A stretch of DNA of 44,865 nucleotides, taken from assembly GCF_009428905.1 (NCBI RefSeq), contig NZ_WHYR01000027.1, positions 1 through 44,865 on the forward strand. Direction: 5' to 3'. This stretch comes from Desulfofundulus thermobenzoicus. Lineage in GTDB: Bacteria > Bacillota > Desulfotomaculia > Desulfotomaculales > Desulfovirgulaceae. Below the pieces are notes generated by a model. That model did no database searches and was not told where the DNA came from. It saw only the letters and a program-made list of their open reading frames with translations. A program made the position numbers and the translations under genes. Shown here piece by piece: positions 1 through 8,645 of the stretch (its first letter is position 1; the number at the start of each line of letters is the position of its first letter).

Positions 1-297
1 GGCCGGGCGGGCAGGACCCCGCTTCCCCTGCCCCCGCCGCCTCCTTCCACCGTGGGACGCCTGAGCCCCCGGGAAGCCTGGCTGGCCCCAGCCCGGCCGG
101 TTCCTTTGGACCGGTGCGCCGGTGAGATTAGCGCCGAATGGGTGAGCATTTCCCCGCCGGGTATTCCTTTGCTTTATCCCGGGGAGGAAATTGCGCCGGA
201 GACGGTGGAATATTTGCAATGGGTCAAGACCCTGGGATCGGCCGTCCAGGGTCCGGCCGATCCCGGGCTGGAAACCCTGCGGGTGGTGGTGGGGTGA
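1..297 (+). CDS. Orn/Lys/Arg decarboxylase, C-terminal end (partial at window edge)
   Basis: The frame is open from base 1 to the TGA at 295-297, so only the last ~98 residues are present. They carry the typical end of PLP-dependent Orn/Lys/Arg decarboxylases (SpeA/YaaO type): a G-E-I-S-A-E segment followed by PPGIPLLYPGEEI and then an ELQ/WVK-like helix. In Firmicutes such a gene commonly lies directly upstream of tmk, as here. The stop overlaps the tmk start by 2 nt (GTGA), which suggests translational coupling. The exact substrate (arginine, lysine or ornithine) cannot be judged because the catalytic core is outside the window. Confidence 0.8.
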   Translation, partial: GRAGRTPLPLPPPPPSTVGRLSPREAWLAPARPVPLDRCAGEISAEWVSISPPGIPLLYPGEEIAPETVEYLQWVKTLGSAVQGPADPGLETLRVVVG

Positions 298-908
298 AGG
301 GTTTTTTCATTGTTTTTGAAGGTATGGACGGGGTGGGGAAAACCACCCAGGTGCAACTTCTGGCGGAATCGCTGCAAAAAAAGGGATGGGCGGTAACGGT
401 GACCCGGGAACCGGGGGGCACGCCGGCCGGGGAGAGGATACGCGGGCTTTTGCTGGACCCGGCCCTGGCCGGATTGACTCCCCTGGCGGAGGTGCTGCTT
501 TACGCCGCCGCCCGGGCGGAGCATGTGGCCCGTAAAATCATCCCGCACCTGGAAGCGGGCCGGGTGGTGATCAGCGACCGGTTTGTAGACTCCACCCTGG
601 CCTACCAGGGTTACGGCCGGGGCCTGGACCTGCCGACATTGTCCGGCATCAACCGCCTGGCCGCCGGATCCCTGGTTCCCGCCCTTACCGTGTTGCTGGA
701 CATGCCCGTGGAAGAGGCCCTGGCCCGCCTGCCAGCCAGGGCGGACCGGCTGGAAAGGGAAAGCGGGGTATTTTTCCAGCGGGTGCGCCGGGGTTTCCTG
801 GAGCTCCGTCTCCGGGACCCGCAGCGCTACCTGCTCCTGGACGGCCGTTTACCGCCCCTGGAACTGCACGCGCGCATATTAAGGGTGGTGGAGGAAAGGT
901 TAAAGTGA
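294..908 (+). CDS. tmk: Thymidylate kinase
   Basis: Phosphorylates dTMP to dTDP with ATP. The 204-residue protein starts at GTG 294, overlapping the upstream stop. A longer reading from 138 adds residues unrelated to the family. Visible motifs: P-loop FEGMDGVGKTT near residue 8, the TREPGGTPAGE substrate loop, the DRF(V)DSTLAYQGYGRG block (DRx motif), and the dimer/LID region ending ERLK. Length matches the usual 200-215 residues. Its TGA overlaps the GTG start of holB. The small cyclic-di-AMP receptor gene often found between tmk and holB in Bacillus is absent. Confidence 0.95.
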   Translation: MKGFFIVFEGMDGVGKTTQVQLLAESLQKKGWAVTVTREPGGTPAGERIRGLLLDPALAGLTPLAEVLLYAAARAEHVARKIIPHLEAGRVVISDRFVDSTLAYQGYGRGLDLPTLSGINRLAAGSLVPALTVLLDMPVEEALARLPARADRLERESGVFFQRVRRGFLELRLRDPQRYLLLDGRLPPLELHARILRVVEERLK

Positions 909-1927
909 AGCTGGAAAGGATTATCGGGCATGAACATATTGTCACCGCCCTCCGGCGGATGGTGGAGGAGGAACGGGTGGCCCACGCCTATTTGTTCGCC
1001 GGCCCCTCCGGGGTGGGCAAGGCCACCGTGGCCGGGGCCTTTGCGGCCGCCCTGCTCTGCCGCCAACCCCGGTCGGGAGATGCCTGTGGCCAGTGCCGGG
1101 ATTGCCTCCAGGTGGCCGGAGAAAACCACCCGGACCTGCACCGGATTCTTCCGGATGGTTCTTCCATCAAAATTGAACAGGTGCGGGAAATGCTGCGCCG
1201 GCTGGTGCTCCGGCCCTATCAGGGGGAGCGCCAGGTGCATCTGGTGATGGACGCGGATTTGATGACCGCCGGGGCGGCCAACTGCCTGCTAAAGACCCTG
1301 GAAGAACCTCCGCCGGGGGCGGTTTTGATTTTAATCACCGCCCGTCCCCAGGCTTTATTGCCCACGGTGGTTTCCCGCTGTCAGGTATTTACCTTCCACC
1401 CCCTGTCCGTGGCTGCGGTGGCCGCCATCCTGGACAGGGAGCTATCCCTGCCCCCGGCGGAAGCGCAAACGCTGGCCCGGCTGTCCGGCGGTTGCCCGGG
1501 ACGGGCGTTGCAGATGGCTGCGGTGGAGGGAGGATATGGGGCGGAAAGGGAAAAGGTGCTGGAACTGGCCGTTATGATGGGCCGGGCGACCGGTGGTGAG
1601 GCCCTTTCCCTGGCCGCCTCCTGGGCGGAGGATAAACAAAGGGCTCTGGCGGGCCTGGAATTACTGCAAATGTGGTACAGGGACCTGCTGGTCTGGAGGG
1701 AAACCGGGGACGGGGAAATGCTCATTAACCGGGACCGGCGGGAGGCCATTGCCCGGGAGGCCGCCCGTTACGACCGCGGCGGGCTGCTGTCCCGCATCAG
1801 AGCCATCGAGGAAACCAGAAACTCCCTGGCAGTGAATGTGAATACCAGGCTGGCTCTGGAAATGCTATTCCTGGGTCTTGCCGGAACCGGCTCGCCGGCG
1901 GTTGCCGCCGGCGCGGCCCTCGGGTGA
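905..1927 (+). CDS. holB: DNA polymerase III, delta-prime subunit
   Basis: Clamp-loader subunit, an AAA+ protein that helps load the beta sliding clamp. The 340-residue protein starts at GTG 905. It shows a P-loop-like AGPSGVGKAT near residue 33, a four-cysteine zinc module (C-x8-CGQCRDC), HPDLH, the sensor region LLKTLEEPPPGAVLIL and SRCQVFTF. These are hallmarks of the DnaX/HolB family. Because it carries the SRC motif but is short and lies after tmk, it is delta-prime and not gamma/tau. It is translationally coupled to tmk at its start. Confidence 0.93.
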   Translation: MKLERIIGHEHIVTALRRMVEEERVAHAYLFAGPSGVGKATVAGAFAAALLCRQPRSGDACGQCRDCLQVAGENHPDLHRILPDGSSIKIEQVREMLRRLVLRPYQGERQVHLVMDADLMTAGAANCLLKTLEEPPPGAVLILITARPQALLPTVVSRCQVFTFHPLSVAAVAAILDRELSLPPAEAQTLARLSGGCPGRALQMAAVEGGYGAEREKVLELAVMMGRATGGEALSLAASWAEDKQRALAGLELLQMWYRDLLVWRETGDGEMLINRDRREAIAREAARYDRGGLLSRIRAIEETRNSLAVNVNTRLALEMLFLGLAGTGSPAVAAGAALG

Positions 1928-1956
1928 GGTGCCCGGTGTGGAATGGAGGGAATGAA

Positions 1957-2835
1957 ATGTCCTGCCGTGTTGTAGGAGTACGTTTCAGGCAGGCAGGTAA
2001 GATTTATTATTTTGACCCCGGGGAGTATAACCTGTCCAGGGGGGATACGGTTATAGTGGAAACGGCCCGGGGTATAGAGCACGGCCAGGTGGTCATAGTG
2101 CCCACGGAAGTGCCCGACGAAGAAGTGGTGGCTCCTTTGAAAAAGGTGATCCGGCCGGCCACCCAGGATGACTGGAAAAAAATAGTAGCCAACCGGGAGA
2201 AGGAAAAACGGGCCTTCCAAATCGGACTGGAAAAGATTGCCGCCCACGGACTGCCCATGAAACTGGTGGATGTGGAACAAACCTTTGACGGCAACAAGAT
2301 CATCTTTTACTTTACCGCCGACGGGCGCATCGATTTCCGCGAACTGGTGCGGGATCTGGCGGCGGTGTTCCGCACCCGAATCGAGTTGCGGCAGATTGGC
2401 GTGCGGGACGAAGCCAAGATGATGGGCGGGCTGGGTTGTTGTGGCCGGGAGTTGTGTTGCAGTACCTGGCTGTGTGATTTTGCGTCGGTTTCCATACGTA
2501 TGGCCAAGGACCAGAATCTGTCATTAAATCCCACCAAGATATCGGGTATCTGTGGCCGGCTCATGTGCTGTCTGAAGTATGAGAACGATCTGTATGAACA
2601 GGCCAGGGAAGAGCACCCGGAAATTGGCGCCCGGGTGGATACCCCGGACGGGGAAGGGAAGGTCACCGGGGTAAACATTTTTAAAAAGACGTTGACGGTG
2701 GAACTCAAGGAAAGCCGCTTGATTAAGGAGTACCCCTTTGCGGAGGTAACCCCAAAAACCAGAGGTGAGCACTGTGCAAACCCTCACCGCCATGATCAGG
2801 GAACTGGAGACCAGGATGCAGGGGCTCCTCAATGA
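1957..2835 (+). CDS. ricT: RicT/YaaT, PSP1-domain protein
   Basis: Member of the PSP1 C-terminal domain family. In Bacillus subtilis, YaaT (RicT) works with RicA and RicF in an Fe-S-containing complex that controls RNase Y, sporulation, competence and biofilm formation. ATG 1957 is preferred because a GGAGGG ribosome site lies 7 nt upstream; a GTG at 1924 would add residues not seen in the family. The body contains the typical cysteine-rich block [15 protein letters not shown] and later [14 protein letters not shown]. The last ~25 residues overlap yabA in another frame and may be poorly conserved. Confidence 0.92.
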   Translation: MSCRVVGVRFRQAGKIYYFDPGEYNLSRGDTVIVETARGIEHGQVVIVPTEVPDEEVVAPLKKVIRPATQDDWKKIVANREKEKRAFQIGLEKIAAHGLPMKLVDVEQTFDGNKIIFYFTADGRIDFRELVRDLAAVFRTRIELRQIGVRDEAKMMGGLGCCGRELCCSTWLCDFASVSIRMAKDQNLSLNPTKISGICGRLMCCLKYENDLYEQAREEHPEIGARVDTPDGEGKVTGVNIFKKTLTVELKESRLIKEYPFAEVTPKTRGEHCANPHRHDQGTGDQDAGAPQ

Positions 2836-3079
2836 CCTGCAAAAAATAAAGAAACAGGCCCGTTTGCTGGCGGAGGAAAACGATAAATTGCGGGAGGAGC
2901 TGGCCAGGTTTTACGGTAAACCTTTGGAGGAAAACCCGGCCGGGGAGGGGCTGAAAGAGCTGCGGGATCTTTATAACCGGGGTTTTCATATCTGCCATGG
3001 GCATTTCGGCCGGACCCGCACGGGGGACTGCCTTTTTTGCGAGGCCTTCTGGAGCAGGGAACGGGAGGGTTCCATGTGA
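2774..3079 (+). CDS. yabA: YabA-like DNA replication initiation control protein
   Basis: About 101 residues: an N-terminal coiled coil (tetramerisation, rich in Leu/Glu/Lys) and a C-terminal zinc module H-I-C-H-G-H-F-G followed by CLFC. This layout matches YabA, which binds DnaA and the beta clamp to restrain initiation. The start at GTG 2774 is chosen because AGAGGTGAG lies 4 nt before it; GTG 2765 is the alternative and would add three residues. The gene overlaps the end of ricT by ~60 nt, and its stop overlaps the rsmI start (ATGTGA). The tmk-holB-ricT-yabA-rsmI order is strongly conserved in Firmicutes. Confidence 0.85.
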   Translation: MQTLTAMIRELETRMQGLLNDLQKIKKQARLLAEENDKLREELARFYGKPLEENPAGEGLKELRDLYNRGFHICHGHFGRTRTGDCLFCEAFWSREREGSM

Positions 3080-3936
3080 AACCGGGCACCCTGTATCTTT
3101 GCGCCACGCCCATCGGCAACCTGGAGGATATTACTTTGCGGGTATTGCGGGTGTTACGGGAAGTGGATCTCATCGCCGCCGAAGATACCCGGCATACCCG
3201 CAAGTTGCTGGCCCACTATGATATTCATACGCCCCTGATCAGCTTTCACGAACACAATCGCCTGAAGCAGGGCGCTTATCTCCTGGAACAGCTTCAATCC
3301 GGGCGGAATGTGGCCCTGGTTTCCGATGCCGGGATGCCGGGCATATCCGATCCGGGGGAGGATCTGGTAAGTGGAGCCATTGCCCGCGGGATCACGGTGG
3401 TACCCTGTCCCGGCCCCAGCGCGGCCCTGACCGCCCTGGTGGCATCGGGCTTACCAGCTTCTTCCTTTTGCTTCGAAGGCTTTTTACCGGCTGTTGCCCC
3501 CGCCCGCCGCCGCAGGCTGGAGAAGCTGAAGGGGGAGGAGCGGACCATGATTTTTTACGAAGCTCCCCACCGTTTGTTAAAGACCCTGGCCGACATGGTG
3601 GAAGTGCTGGGGGACCGGCCGGTGACCGTGGCCCGGGAACTGACCAAGCTCCATGAAGAATTCTGGCGCGGCACCCTGTCCGGAGCCGGGGAATATTTCA
3701 GCGGTCGTCCGTTAAAGGGGGAATTTACCCTGGTGGTGGCGGGGAGGACCGGCAGTAACGGCGGTGGGGCACGACCGGAGCCGTGGGAAAAGCTCACCCC
3801 CGCCGAACACGTGCATATGCTCTGTGCCCGGGGAATGCCCAAAAAGGAGGCCATCAAGGAGGTGGCCCGCCTGCGGGGATTGCCCCGGCGGGAGGTATAT
3901 AATCATATGGTAAAGGTGGATATGGGGGAAAGCTGA
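3076..3936 (+). CDS. rsmI: 16S rRNA (cytidine1402-2'-O)-methyltransferase
   Basis: SAM-dependent tetrapyrrole-methylase fold enzyme that 2'-O-methylates C1402 in the ribosomal P site. The start is GTG 3076, overlapping the yabA stop, with GGGAGGG 6 nt upstream. The 286-residue product begins [17 protein letters not shown] and contains [24 protein letters not shown] (SAM-binding), [15 protein letters not shown] and FYEAPHR, all diagnostic of RsmI. The C-terminus keeps the [20 protein letters not shown] helix. It closes the housekeeping operon and faces the AbrB-type gene. Confidence 0.95.
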   Translation: MKPGTLYLCATPIGNLEDITLRVLRVLREVDLIAAEDTRHTRKLLAHYDIHTPLISFHEHNRLKQGAYLLEQLQSGRNVALVSDAGMPGISDPGEDLVSGAIARGITVVPCPGPSAALTALVASGLPASSFCFEGFLPAVAPARRRRLEKLKGEERTMIFYEAPHRLLKTLADMVEVLGDRPVTVARELTKLHEEFWRGTLSGAGEYFSGRPLKGEFTLVVAGRTGSNGGGARPEPWEKLTPAEHVHMLCARGMPKKEAIKEVARLRGLPRREVYNHMVKVDMGES

Positions 3937-3965
3937 GTGGCATGCGGGTTGGCCCGGGGGACAGC

Positions 3966-4005
3966 AAAAGGGCCGGCTGGTGGATTGCCCCATCAATACC
4001 GGCCC
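3966..4005 (-). terminator. Rho-independent terminator of the AbrB-type gene
   Basis: Read on the minus strand, GGGCCGG (4005-3999) pairs with CCGGCCC (3976-3970) and is followed by TTTT (3969-3966). It sits about 20 nt after the stop of the minus-strand AbrB-like gene, between convergent genes. The loop is long (~22 nt) but contains further complementarity. Confidence 0.5.
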
Positions 4006-4025
4006 CGGCCTTAAAAATTATTCCA

Positions 4026-4280
4026 TTACATGGCCTTGGCGTTTTCAAACATGGCCAGGGCACATTCCCGGCAGACCAGTTTGCCGCGGTAATGCTGTAC
4101 GTCGGAGGCATTGCCGCAGAAAACGCAGGCAGGTTCATACTTTTTCAAGATGATTTTCTCATTGTCCACGTAGATTTCCAGGGCGTCCTTTTCGTCAATG
4201 CCTAGGGTCCGGCGCAGTTCAATGGGAATAACCACCCTGCCCAGCTCGTCCACCTTTCTGACAATACCCGTGGATTTCAC
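4026..4280 (-). CDS. AbrB/SpoVT-family transition-state regulator with C-terminal zinc ribbon
   Basis: A DNA-binding swapped-hairpin AbrB domain: STGIVRKVDELGRVVIPIEL near residues 3-22, then RRTLGI. The C-terminus has two CxxC knuckles (CVFC and CREC), as in many clostridial AbrB paralogues. GTG 4280 is the better start because a GGGGAGGG ribosome site lies a few nt upstream; an ATG seven codons earlier is possible. Bacillus also has abrB between rsmI (yabC region) and metG, so position supports orthology with AbrB, a repressor of post-exponential genes. Cys pairs probably bind zinc (inference). Confidence 0.88.
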   Translation of the reverse strand: MKSTGIVRKVDELGRVVIPIELRRTLGIDEKDALEIYVDNEKIILKKYEPACVFCGNASDVQHYRGKLVCRECALAMFENAKAM

Positions 4281-4342
4281 GTTCTGTCCCTCCCCTTTCA
4301 TTTTACTTTGTTCGACATGAAAACTAAATATTATACAAGTAA

Positions 4343-4371
4343 ATGGTACCAGGTGTCCCAGTAAAAGTCAA
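4343..4371 (-). promoter_or_regulatory. Candidate sigma-A promoter for the AbrB-type gene
   Basis: On the minus strand TTGACT (4371-4366) and TACCAT (4348-4343) are separated by 17 nt. A second -10-like TATAAT lies at 4335-4330 but has no good -35 partner. Both are within 100 nt of the gene start. Confidence 0.45.
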
Positions 4372-4448
4372 TAGGTTTTTGGATTATTTTGTATAAATTT
4401 CTTTTGCCGGGGGAAAACTTGACGATTATTTTGAGGAGGGAGTAATTC

Positions 4449-5990
4449 TTGCGTAAAACCTTTTACATCACCACGCCCATTTACTACCCCAGCGATAACC
4501 TGCATATCGGCCACGCCTATACCACCGTGGCCGCCGACGCCATGGCCCGCTTCAAGCGTCTCACCGGCTGCGACGTCTGGTTTTTGACCGGGTCCGACGA
4601 GCACGGCCAGAAAATCGAGCGCACCGCCCGGGCCAGGGGGCAGACCCCCAGGGAATATGTGGATAAAATTGTGGCCGGTTTCCAGCACCTGTGGAAGAGG
4701 CTGGACATCAGCAACGACGATTTTATCCGCACCACCGAGGAAAGGCACAAAAGGGTGGTGCAGGCCATTTTCCAGAAGCTGTACGACCAGGGGGACATCT
4801 ACAAGGCCAGCTACCAGGGCTGGTACTGCACCCCCTGCGAAGCCTTCTGGACGGAAAGCCGCCTGGAGGAAGGGAACTGCCCGGACTGTGGGCGGCCGGT
4901 GGAACTGGTGGAAGAGGAGAGCTATTTCTTCCGCATGTCCAAATATGCCGATCGCCTGCTCCAGTATATCGAGGAAAACCCGGAATTCATCCAGCCCACC
5001 TCCCGGCGCAATGAAATGATCAGCTTTATCAAAAGCGGGCTGGAGGATCTATGTATTTCCCGCACCACCTTTGACTGGGGCATCCCGGTGCCCTTTGATC
5101 CCAAACACGTGATTTACGTCTGGGTGGATGCCCTGACCAACTATATCTCCGCCCTGGGCTACGGCAGTGAGGACGACGGCCTGTTCCGCAAATTCTGGCC
5201 GGCCGATGTACACCTGGTGGGCAAGGACATCGTCCGCTTCCACAGCATCATCTGGCCCATCATCCTCATGGCCGCCGGCATCGAACTGCCCCGGCAGGTG
5301 GTGGGCCACGGCTGGCTGTTGCTGGAGAGCGGCAAAATGAGCAAGTCCAGGGGCAACGTGGTGGACCCCCTGGTGCTCATCGATAAATACGGCGTGGATG
5401 CCATCCGCTACTACCTGCTGCGGGAACTGCCCTTCGGTGCCGACGGCTATTATTCCGAGGAGTCGCTGATCCACCGCATCAACACCGACCTGGCCAACGA
5501 CCTGGGCAACCTGGTCAGCCGCACCCTGGGCATGATCGAAAAGTATGCCGGCGGCGTGTTAAACGCACCCGGGCCGGAGGAAGGGCCGGACCGGGAATTG
5601 ATTGACCTGGCGGAACAGACCCCGGCGGCGGTGGAGGAGCTGATGGACCGGCGGGAGCTGTCCAACGCCCTGGCGGCCATCTGGAAACTGGTGGGGAGGG
5701 CCAATAAATACGTGGACGAGACCGAGCCCTGGGTTTTAAACAAGTCCCCCGAAAGGCGGGAGCGGCTGCATACGGTGCTCTACAACCTGGCGGAGAGCGT
5801 GCGCTTCATCGGTGTGCTGGTCACACCCTTCCTGCCCAATACCCCACCCCGCATCTGGCCGCAGCTGGCCATCGCGGACCGGCCGGATCTGCACACCTGG
5901 GAGTCCCTCACCTGGGGCCGCCTGCCCGCCGGTCTGCAGGTGAAACGGGGCGAAGCCCTCTTCCCCCGCATTGATGTAAAGGGCCGCTGA
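4449..5990 (+). CDS. metG: Methionyl-tRNA synthetase (short form)
   Basis: Charges tRNA-Met. The 513-residue protein starts at TTG 4449 with GAGGAGGG 8 nt upstream. Class I signature YPSDNLHIGHAYTT near residue 13, a zinc knuckle CTPC...CPDC (residues ~125-150), and the KMSKSRGNVVDP loop near residue 297. The anticodon-binding helical domain follows. It ends after about 513 residues and lacks the ~110-residue C-terminal EMAP/Trbp tRNA-binding domain of the Bacillus enzyme, so it is a short-form enzyme. Normally followed by tatD; here 2.6 kb of remnants intervene. Confidence 0.95.
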   Translation: MRKTFYITTPIYYPSDNLHIGHAYTTVAADAMARFKRLTGCDVWFLTGSDEHGQKIERTARARGQTPREYVDKIVAGFQHLWKRLDISNDDFIRTTEERHKRVVQAIFQKLYDQGDIYKASYQGWYCTPCEAFWTESRLEEGNCPDCGRPVELVEEESYFFRMSKYADRLLQYIEENPEFIQPTSRRNEMISFIKSGLEDLCISRTTFDWGIPVPFDPKHVIYVWVDALTNYISALGYGSEDDGLFRKFWPADVHLVGKDIVRFHSIIWPIILMAAGIELPRQVVGHGWLLLESGKMSKSRGNVVDPLVLIDKYGVDAIRYYLLRELPFGADGYYSEESLIHRINTDLANDLGNLVSRTLGMIEKYAGGVLNAPGPEEGPDRELIDLAEQTPAAVEELMDRRELSNALAAIWKLVGRANKYVDETEPWVLNKSPERRERLHTVLYNLAESVRFIGVLVTPFLPNTPPRIWPQLAIADRPDLHTWESLTWGRLPAGLQVKRGEALFPRIDVKGR

Positions 5991-6014
5991 ACAGGCAAAG
6001 ACCCGCTTAAAGCC

Positions 6015-6057
6015 CCGCCCGGACCGGCCGGTTAAAGACCGGCCCCGGTCCAGGCGG
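6015..6057 (+). terminator. Strong hairpin after metG
   Basis: CCGCC (6015-6019) pairs with GGCGG (6053-6057), and GGACCGGCCGGT (6021-6032) pairs with ACCGGCC..CGGTCC (6038-6051, 2-nt bulge), leaving a TAAAG loop. There is no T-tract, so it may be a factor-dependent terminator or a 3' stabiliser for metG mRNA. Confidence 0.45.
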
Positions 6058-6093
6058 CATACCGCAGAAAATTTCTGCCGGGAGAAAAATTTT

Positions 6094-6294
6094 TTGATCT
6101 CCCGGAAACTGCCCTGCCCGGTGGTATTGCCGGAAAAGGTTCAACCGGTGCTTCTGGCTGCCGTGCAGACCCGCGCCACCCATTTAATTACAGGGGATCT
6201 ACAGCATTTTAATGCTTACCGGGGGAAAAGTATCCAGGGCGTTCTTATTTGTACGCCCAGGGATTACTTCAGAGCCCGACACCGGTCGATTTGA
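6094..6294 (+). pseudogene. PIN-domain toxin, C-terminal remnant
   Basis: About 66 residues that match the last third of PIN-domain (VapC-like) proteins: AAVQTRATHLITGDLQHF, then Y-x-GKSIQGV and a TPRDY-like end. The N-terminal two thirds, including the first catalytic Asp, are missing. Just upstream are two AT-rich hairpins (GCAGAAAATTTCTGC near 6062, CCGGGAG/CTCCCGG at ~6077-6104). No convincing ribosome site. It is read as a decayed toxin gene. Confidence 0.6.
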
Positions 6295-6300
6295 AGCAAG

Positions 6301-6452
6301 GGGGTTTCCTCCATAAGGACTTGAACGATCTGGATCTGTTCAATATCTGTAGGTGCCACCGTGGGTGGAGCTGATATGAAAATATGCAAGTGATCCGGCA
6401 TGACTGGTGTTCCCGCTGCCGCAAGGGCAGGGATCGTTTCAGAGAAAGGCCA
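6301..6452 (-). pseudogene. IS200/IS605-type TnpA transposase remnant
   Basis: The minus strand reads a continuous ~50-residue segment with V-M-P-D-H-L-H-I-F-I (the HUH metal-binding motif of Y1 transposases) followed by SAPPTVAPTDI, a block typical of IS200-type TnpA. Start, catalytic tyrosine helix and ends are missing, so it is a fragment of a single-strand transposase. Confidence 0.6.
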
Positions 6453-6575
6453 GCAGTTTTAGGGGGGTTCGGGTATACTTAAAAGGGCGACTTTGCCAGT
6501 AAATGGAAAATATTGCTTGCCTTTTTTCCCCGCCAAATTTATAATCAAGGAAAAAAAGTCCGGAGGCTATGGTAA

Positions 6576-6803
6576 ATGCGCAAAATATCCTATGATGAAT
6601 ACATCCAGGAATTACGCAGGAGGTCACTGCAGCTGTACACCCGGTGGGCAGCTAAAAAGGGACGGACCTTACCTTCCTCCAGGCCCCGGGATCCCGGGAA
6701 GGATATCACCCTGTTTCTGCTGGACCGTAAACGCTGGGAGCAGGCCCTGGCCAGCGGTCGGATCGAAAAATTGGGGCCCCGGAGGTACAGGTGGAATGGA
6801 TGA
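6576..6803 (+). CDS. Small basic protein upstream of a nucleotidyltransferase (putative antitoxin)
   Basis: 75 residues, rich in Arg/Lys, with CGGAGG about 9 nt before ATG 6576. I do not recognise its family. It overlaps the following nucleotidyltransferase gene by 8 nt, the arrangement of toxin-antitoxin pairs. Its last 34 codons (6701-6800) are repeated at 96 of 100 positions at 10336-10435. The C-terminal half (LFLLDRKRWEQALASG) looks like a folded helix rather than a DNA-binding domain. Antitoxin role is an inference from context only. Confidence 0.5.
   Translation: MRKISYDEYIQELRRRSLQLYTRWAAKKGRTLPSSRPRDPGKDITLFLLDRKRWEQALASGRIEKLGPRRYRWNG
6701..6800 (+). repeat. Repeat copy 1 (3' end of the small basic gene)
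   Basis: 100 nt matched ungapped, 96 identical, to 10336-10435. Together with the tail repeat at 7415-7465 / 10434-10482 it brackets the nucleotidyltransferase gene here, while in the second locus the two parts are joined with nothing between. Confidence 0.85.
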
Positions 6804-7389
6804 AAGCTTAAAGAAAAAATTGCGCGCTTCAATCCATGAGAAAGATCCTTTGAAGAAGGCCCTGAATGTACTGGCCATCCTTACGGCAGCGCTCAAATCC
6901 ATGGACATCAAACCCATCCTGGTAGGCGGTCGGGCTCTGGAATTTTATACTTTAGGCGGTTATGCCACCAAAGACATGGATCTGGTCGTTAACGGTAGGG
7001 AGCAGGCCAGGGCCATCCTGGCCGAAATGGGTTTTATCCGCCGAACCGGTGAACGACACTGGTATCATGAAGAGCTGGACCTGGCTCTGGAGATACCGGA
7101 TGAACTTCTGGCCGGATCTCTGGATAAACTGGTTACGGTAGATATAAACGGACTGGAAGTTTTTATTATCGGTATAGAGGATCTGATAATCGACCGCCTC
7201 GCGGCAGCTAAGTTCTGGAATAGCCCGGCCGATGCCCAATGGGCGGCAAAATTAATAGCGTTGCATAAAGGGGATATCGACATGGATTATTTGCAAAAAG
7301 CTGCCCGCAATGCACGGGTTGAAGACCTTTTAGAGCGAATCGTTAAACATAGTTATAGATACCTGTGCGAAGCCGACGCAGAAAAATGA
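6796..7389 (+). CDS. Nucleotidyltransferase-like protein (DUF6036/AbiEii-like)
   Basis: 197 residues. Residues ~35-65 contain ILVGGRALEFYTLGGYATKDMDLVV: a GG(R) followed by a D-x-D-like pair (KDMDL), the pattern of minimal nucleotidyltransferases used as toxins (AbiEii, MenT-like) or tRNA modifiers. A helical C-terminal part follows (EDLIIDRLAAAKFW). Starts at ATG 6796 inside the preceding small gene. The pair resembles a type IV/VII-style toxin-antitoxin unit; that is inferred from organisation. It sits among other toxin fragments between metG and tatD. Confidence 0.65.
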   Translation: MDESLKKKLRASIHEKDPLKKALNVLAILTAALKSMDIKPILVGGRALEFYTLGGYATKDMDLVVNGREQARAILAEMGFIRRTGERHWYHEELDLALEIPDELLAGSLDKLVTVDINGLEVFIIGIEDLIIDRLAAAKFWNSPADAQWAAKLIALHKGDIDMDYLQKAARNARVEDLLERIVKHSYRYLCEADAEK

Positions 7390-7414
7390 TTTTACGGAGG
7401 CGGAAAACATGCTC

Positions 7415-7465
7415 GATCTGGAACAGTTTGCCGGTTACGCAAATGCACCCGGTTAAAATATTGCC
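7415..7465 (+). repeat. Repeat tail copy 1
   Basis: Segment running from GATCTGGAA to TTAAAATATTGCC, closely matched at 10434-10482. It follows a short ATG at 7409 preceded by ACGGAGGCGG, which encodes only 15 codons before a stop; probably the vestige of another small gene. Confidence 0.7.
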
Positions 7466-7539
7466 GGACAATGTTAACGCCGGCTAACCCCCTCCTTGCT
7501 CTACATTCCCCCGATTTCGGCAGGTTATACGCCTGCTTT

Positions 7540-7989
7540 TTACTTTATCTTCGCCAATGCCCGGTTTACCTCGTTGATGTAGAAATACTCCGGATCAAAC
7601 TTTCTGCCGCCTGTATCCTTTTCGGCCCAAACCAGATAGTTGTTGTACTCCGGGTGTTGCGGATCACCGATAACTTTCAGAAATTCTTCGTATCCTGGAA
7701 CACCGCCCACATCTTCCGGTGGCCTGTGACGGGCACCGGCAATACACACGGGGTAATGCCGGCCTTCTTCAGCGGGCAGTATTTCCTCCAGGACAACCTC
7801 ATGCTCCCAGTTATCCCCAAAATCATAGGTATAGATGCACTTTCTGCGCTCAACAAGAAGATCGTCAATTTTCGTTCTTTTGGCATTCAGTTCTTTTATG
7901 CCTCCGTGTAATTCTCCTGGAGCATATTCAGGATCTGGAATATGGACCGCTACATCGCCGAAGTGAAAATCAAACAGGTGATAATCCAC
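7540..7989 (-). pseudogene. pRiA4b ORF-3-like protein, 5'-truncated
   Basis: 149 residues matching the plasmid pRiA4b ORF-3 family (also carried by some transposons). Visible: YHLFDFHFGD, YTYDFGDNWEHEVVLEEILP and an ..DVGGVPGYEEFL block. Full-length relatives begin 30-40 residues earlier with an IWRR segment; here an in-frame TAG lies 12 nt upstream of the first GTG, so the N-terminus is lost. Function of the family is unknown. Confidence 0.7.
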
Positions 7990-8395
7990 ACATATACACT
8001 ATAGCTCATTTATTGCATGATGGCAATATCAGGTGCAACACCTTCTGGGTTGCCGGATGTCGTACCGGTTCGGCGGTCACTGTTTCGGGCGGGACTCCAG
8101 GATCCCGTGGTCCGCCTGCCCCGCCAGCCGGGCGGGTGGGGATACCCGGCCCCTCGGAGAGCGTGAACTTTCGGCCTGCTTTTGCTGTCAGGTTGCTATC
8201 TATATGATAATACTGCCCTGAAAATACATTTTCGTTCCTCTGTTGGTGCCGCCGCAGGCGACATGGGGGTCTTGATAGCAAAAATGAAACAGAAGAATAT
8301 TGTGCCCCAAGTAAGTGTGTGGTACACTATTTCACGTGGGGAGGCCCGGGTTATTGATGATTTATCCCAGTGGAAGATGCATGTGCCCGGCGTAT
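7990..8395. other. Gene-poor segment with GC-rich palindromes
   Basis: No gene supported. Contains a GC-rich stretch near 8100-8160 with CCCGCC..GGCGGG complementarity, and at 8228-8275 a copy of a dispersed element related to 18342-18390. Confidence 0.4.
8228..8275 (+). repeat. Dispersed element copy 1
   Basis: Shares the pattern TTTTC-T-CT-TG-TGGTGCCGC, a short hairpin, GCG-CATGGG-GTCT with 18342-18390. Only two copies are seen, so its nature (REP-like, IS end) is uncertain. Confidence 0.4.
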
Positions 8396-8574
8396 CCGGT
8401 TTGCTGGAATCAATTAACATTCACCGGCGGCATAAGATATCTATCCGGGATGCACTGATTATCTGCAATGCAAAAGAACCGGGCTGCCCGGTCCTCTGGA
8501 CGGAAGATATGAACCATGGTCAGTGTTTGGAAGGGGTAAAAATAAATACAAAACCCGTTCGCCATCGCCAATAA
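8396..8574 (+). pseudogene. PIN-domain protein, C-terminal remnant
   Basis: The reading frame ends with a PIN-like third/fourth acidic region: ISIRDALIICNA, then GCPVLWTEDMNHGQ and EGVKI. These match the D-A-L-I-x-x-A and T-E-D-x-x-x-G-Q motifs of VapC-type RNases. The expected N-terminal Asp-containing strand is missing and the upstream open frame bears no resemblance. A second independent PIN remnant in the metG-tatD interval. Confidence 0.6.
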
Positions 8575-8645
8575 TTGAAATGAAATATGGTCCCCTGCCG
8601 GCGAACCCGGCGGGAAAGGGCCAAACAGACAGAAAGGGGAATCCG

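Noticed and set aside
138..293. N-terminal extension of thymidylate kinase
   Set aside because: Overlaps the decarboxylase in another frame and precedes the conserved start of the family; GTG 294 is coupled to the upstream stop.
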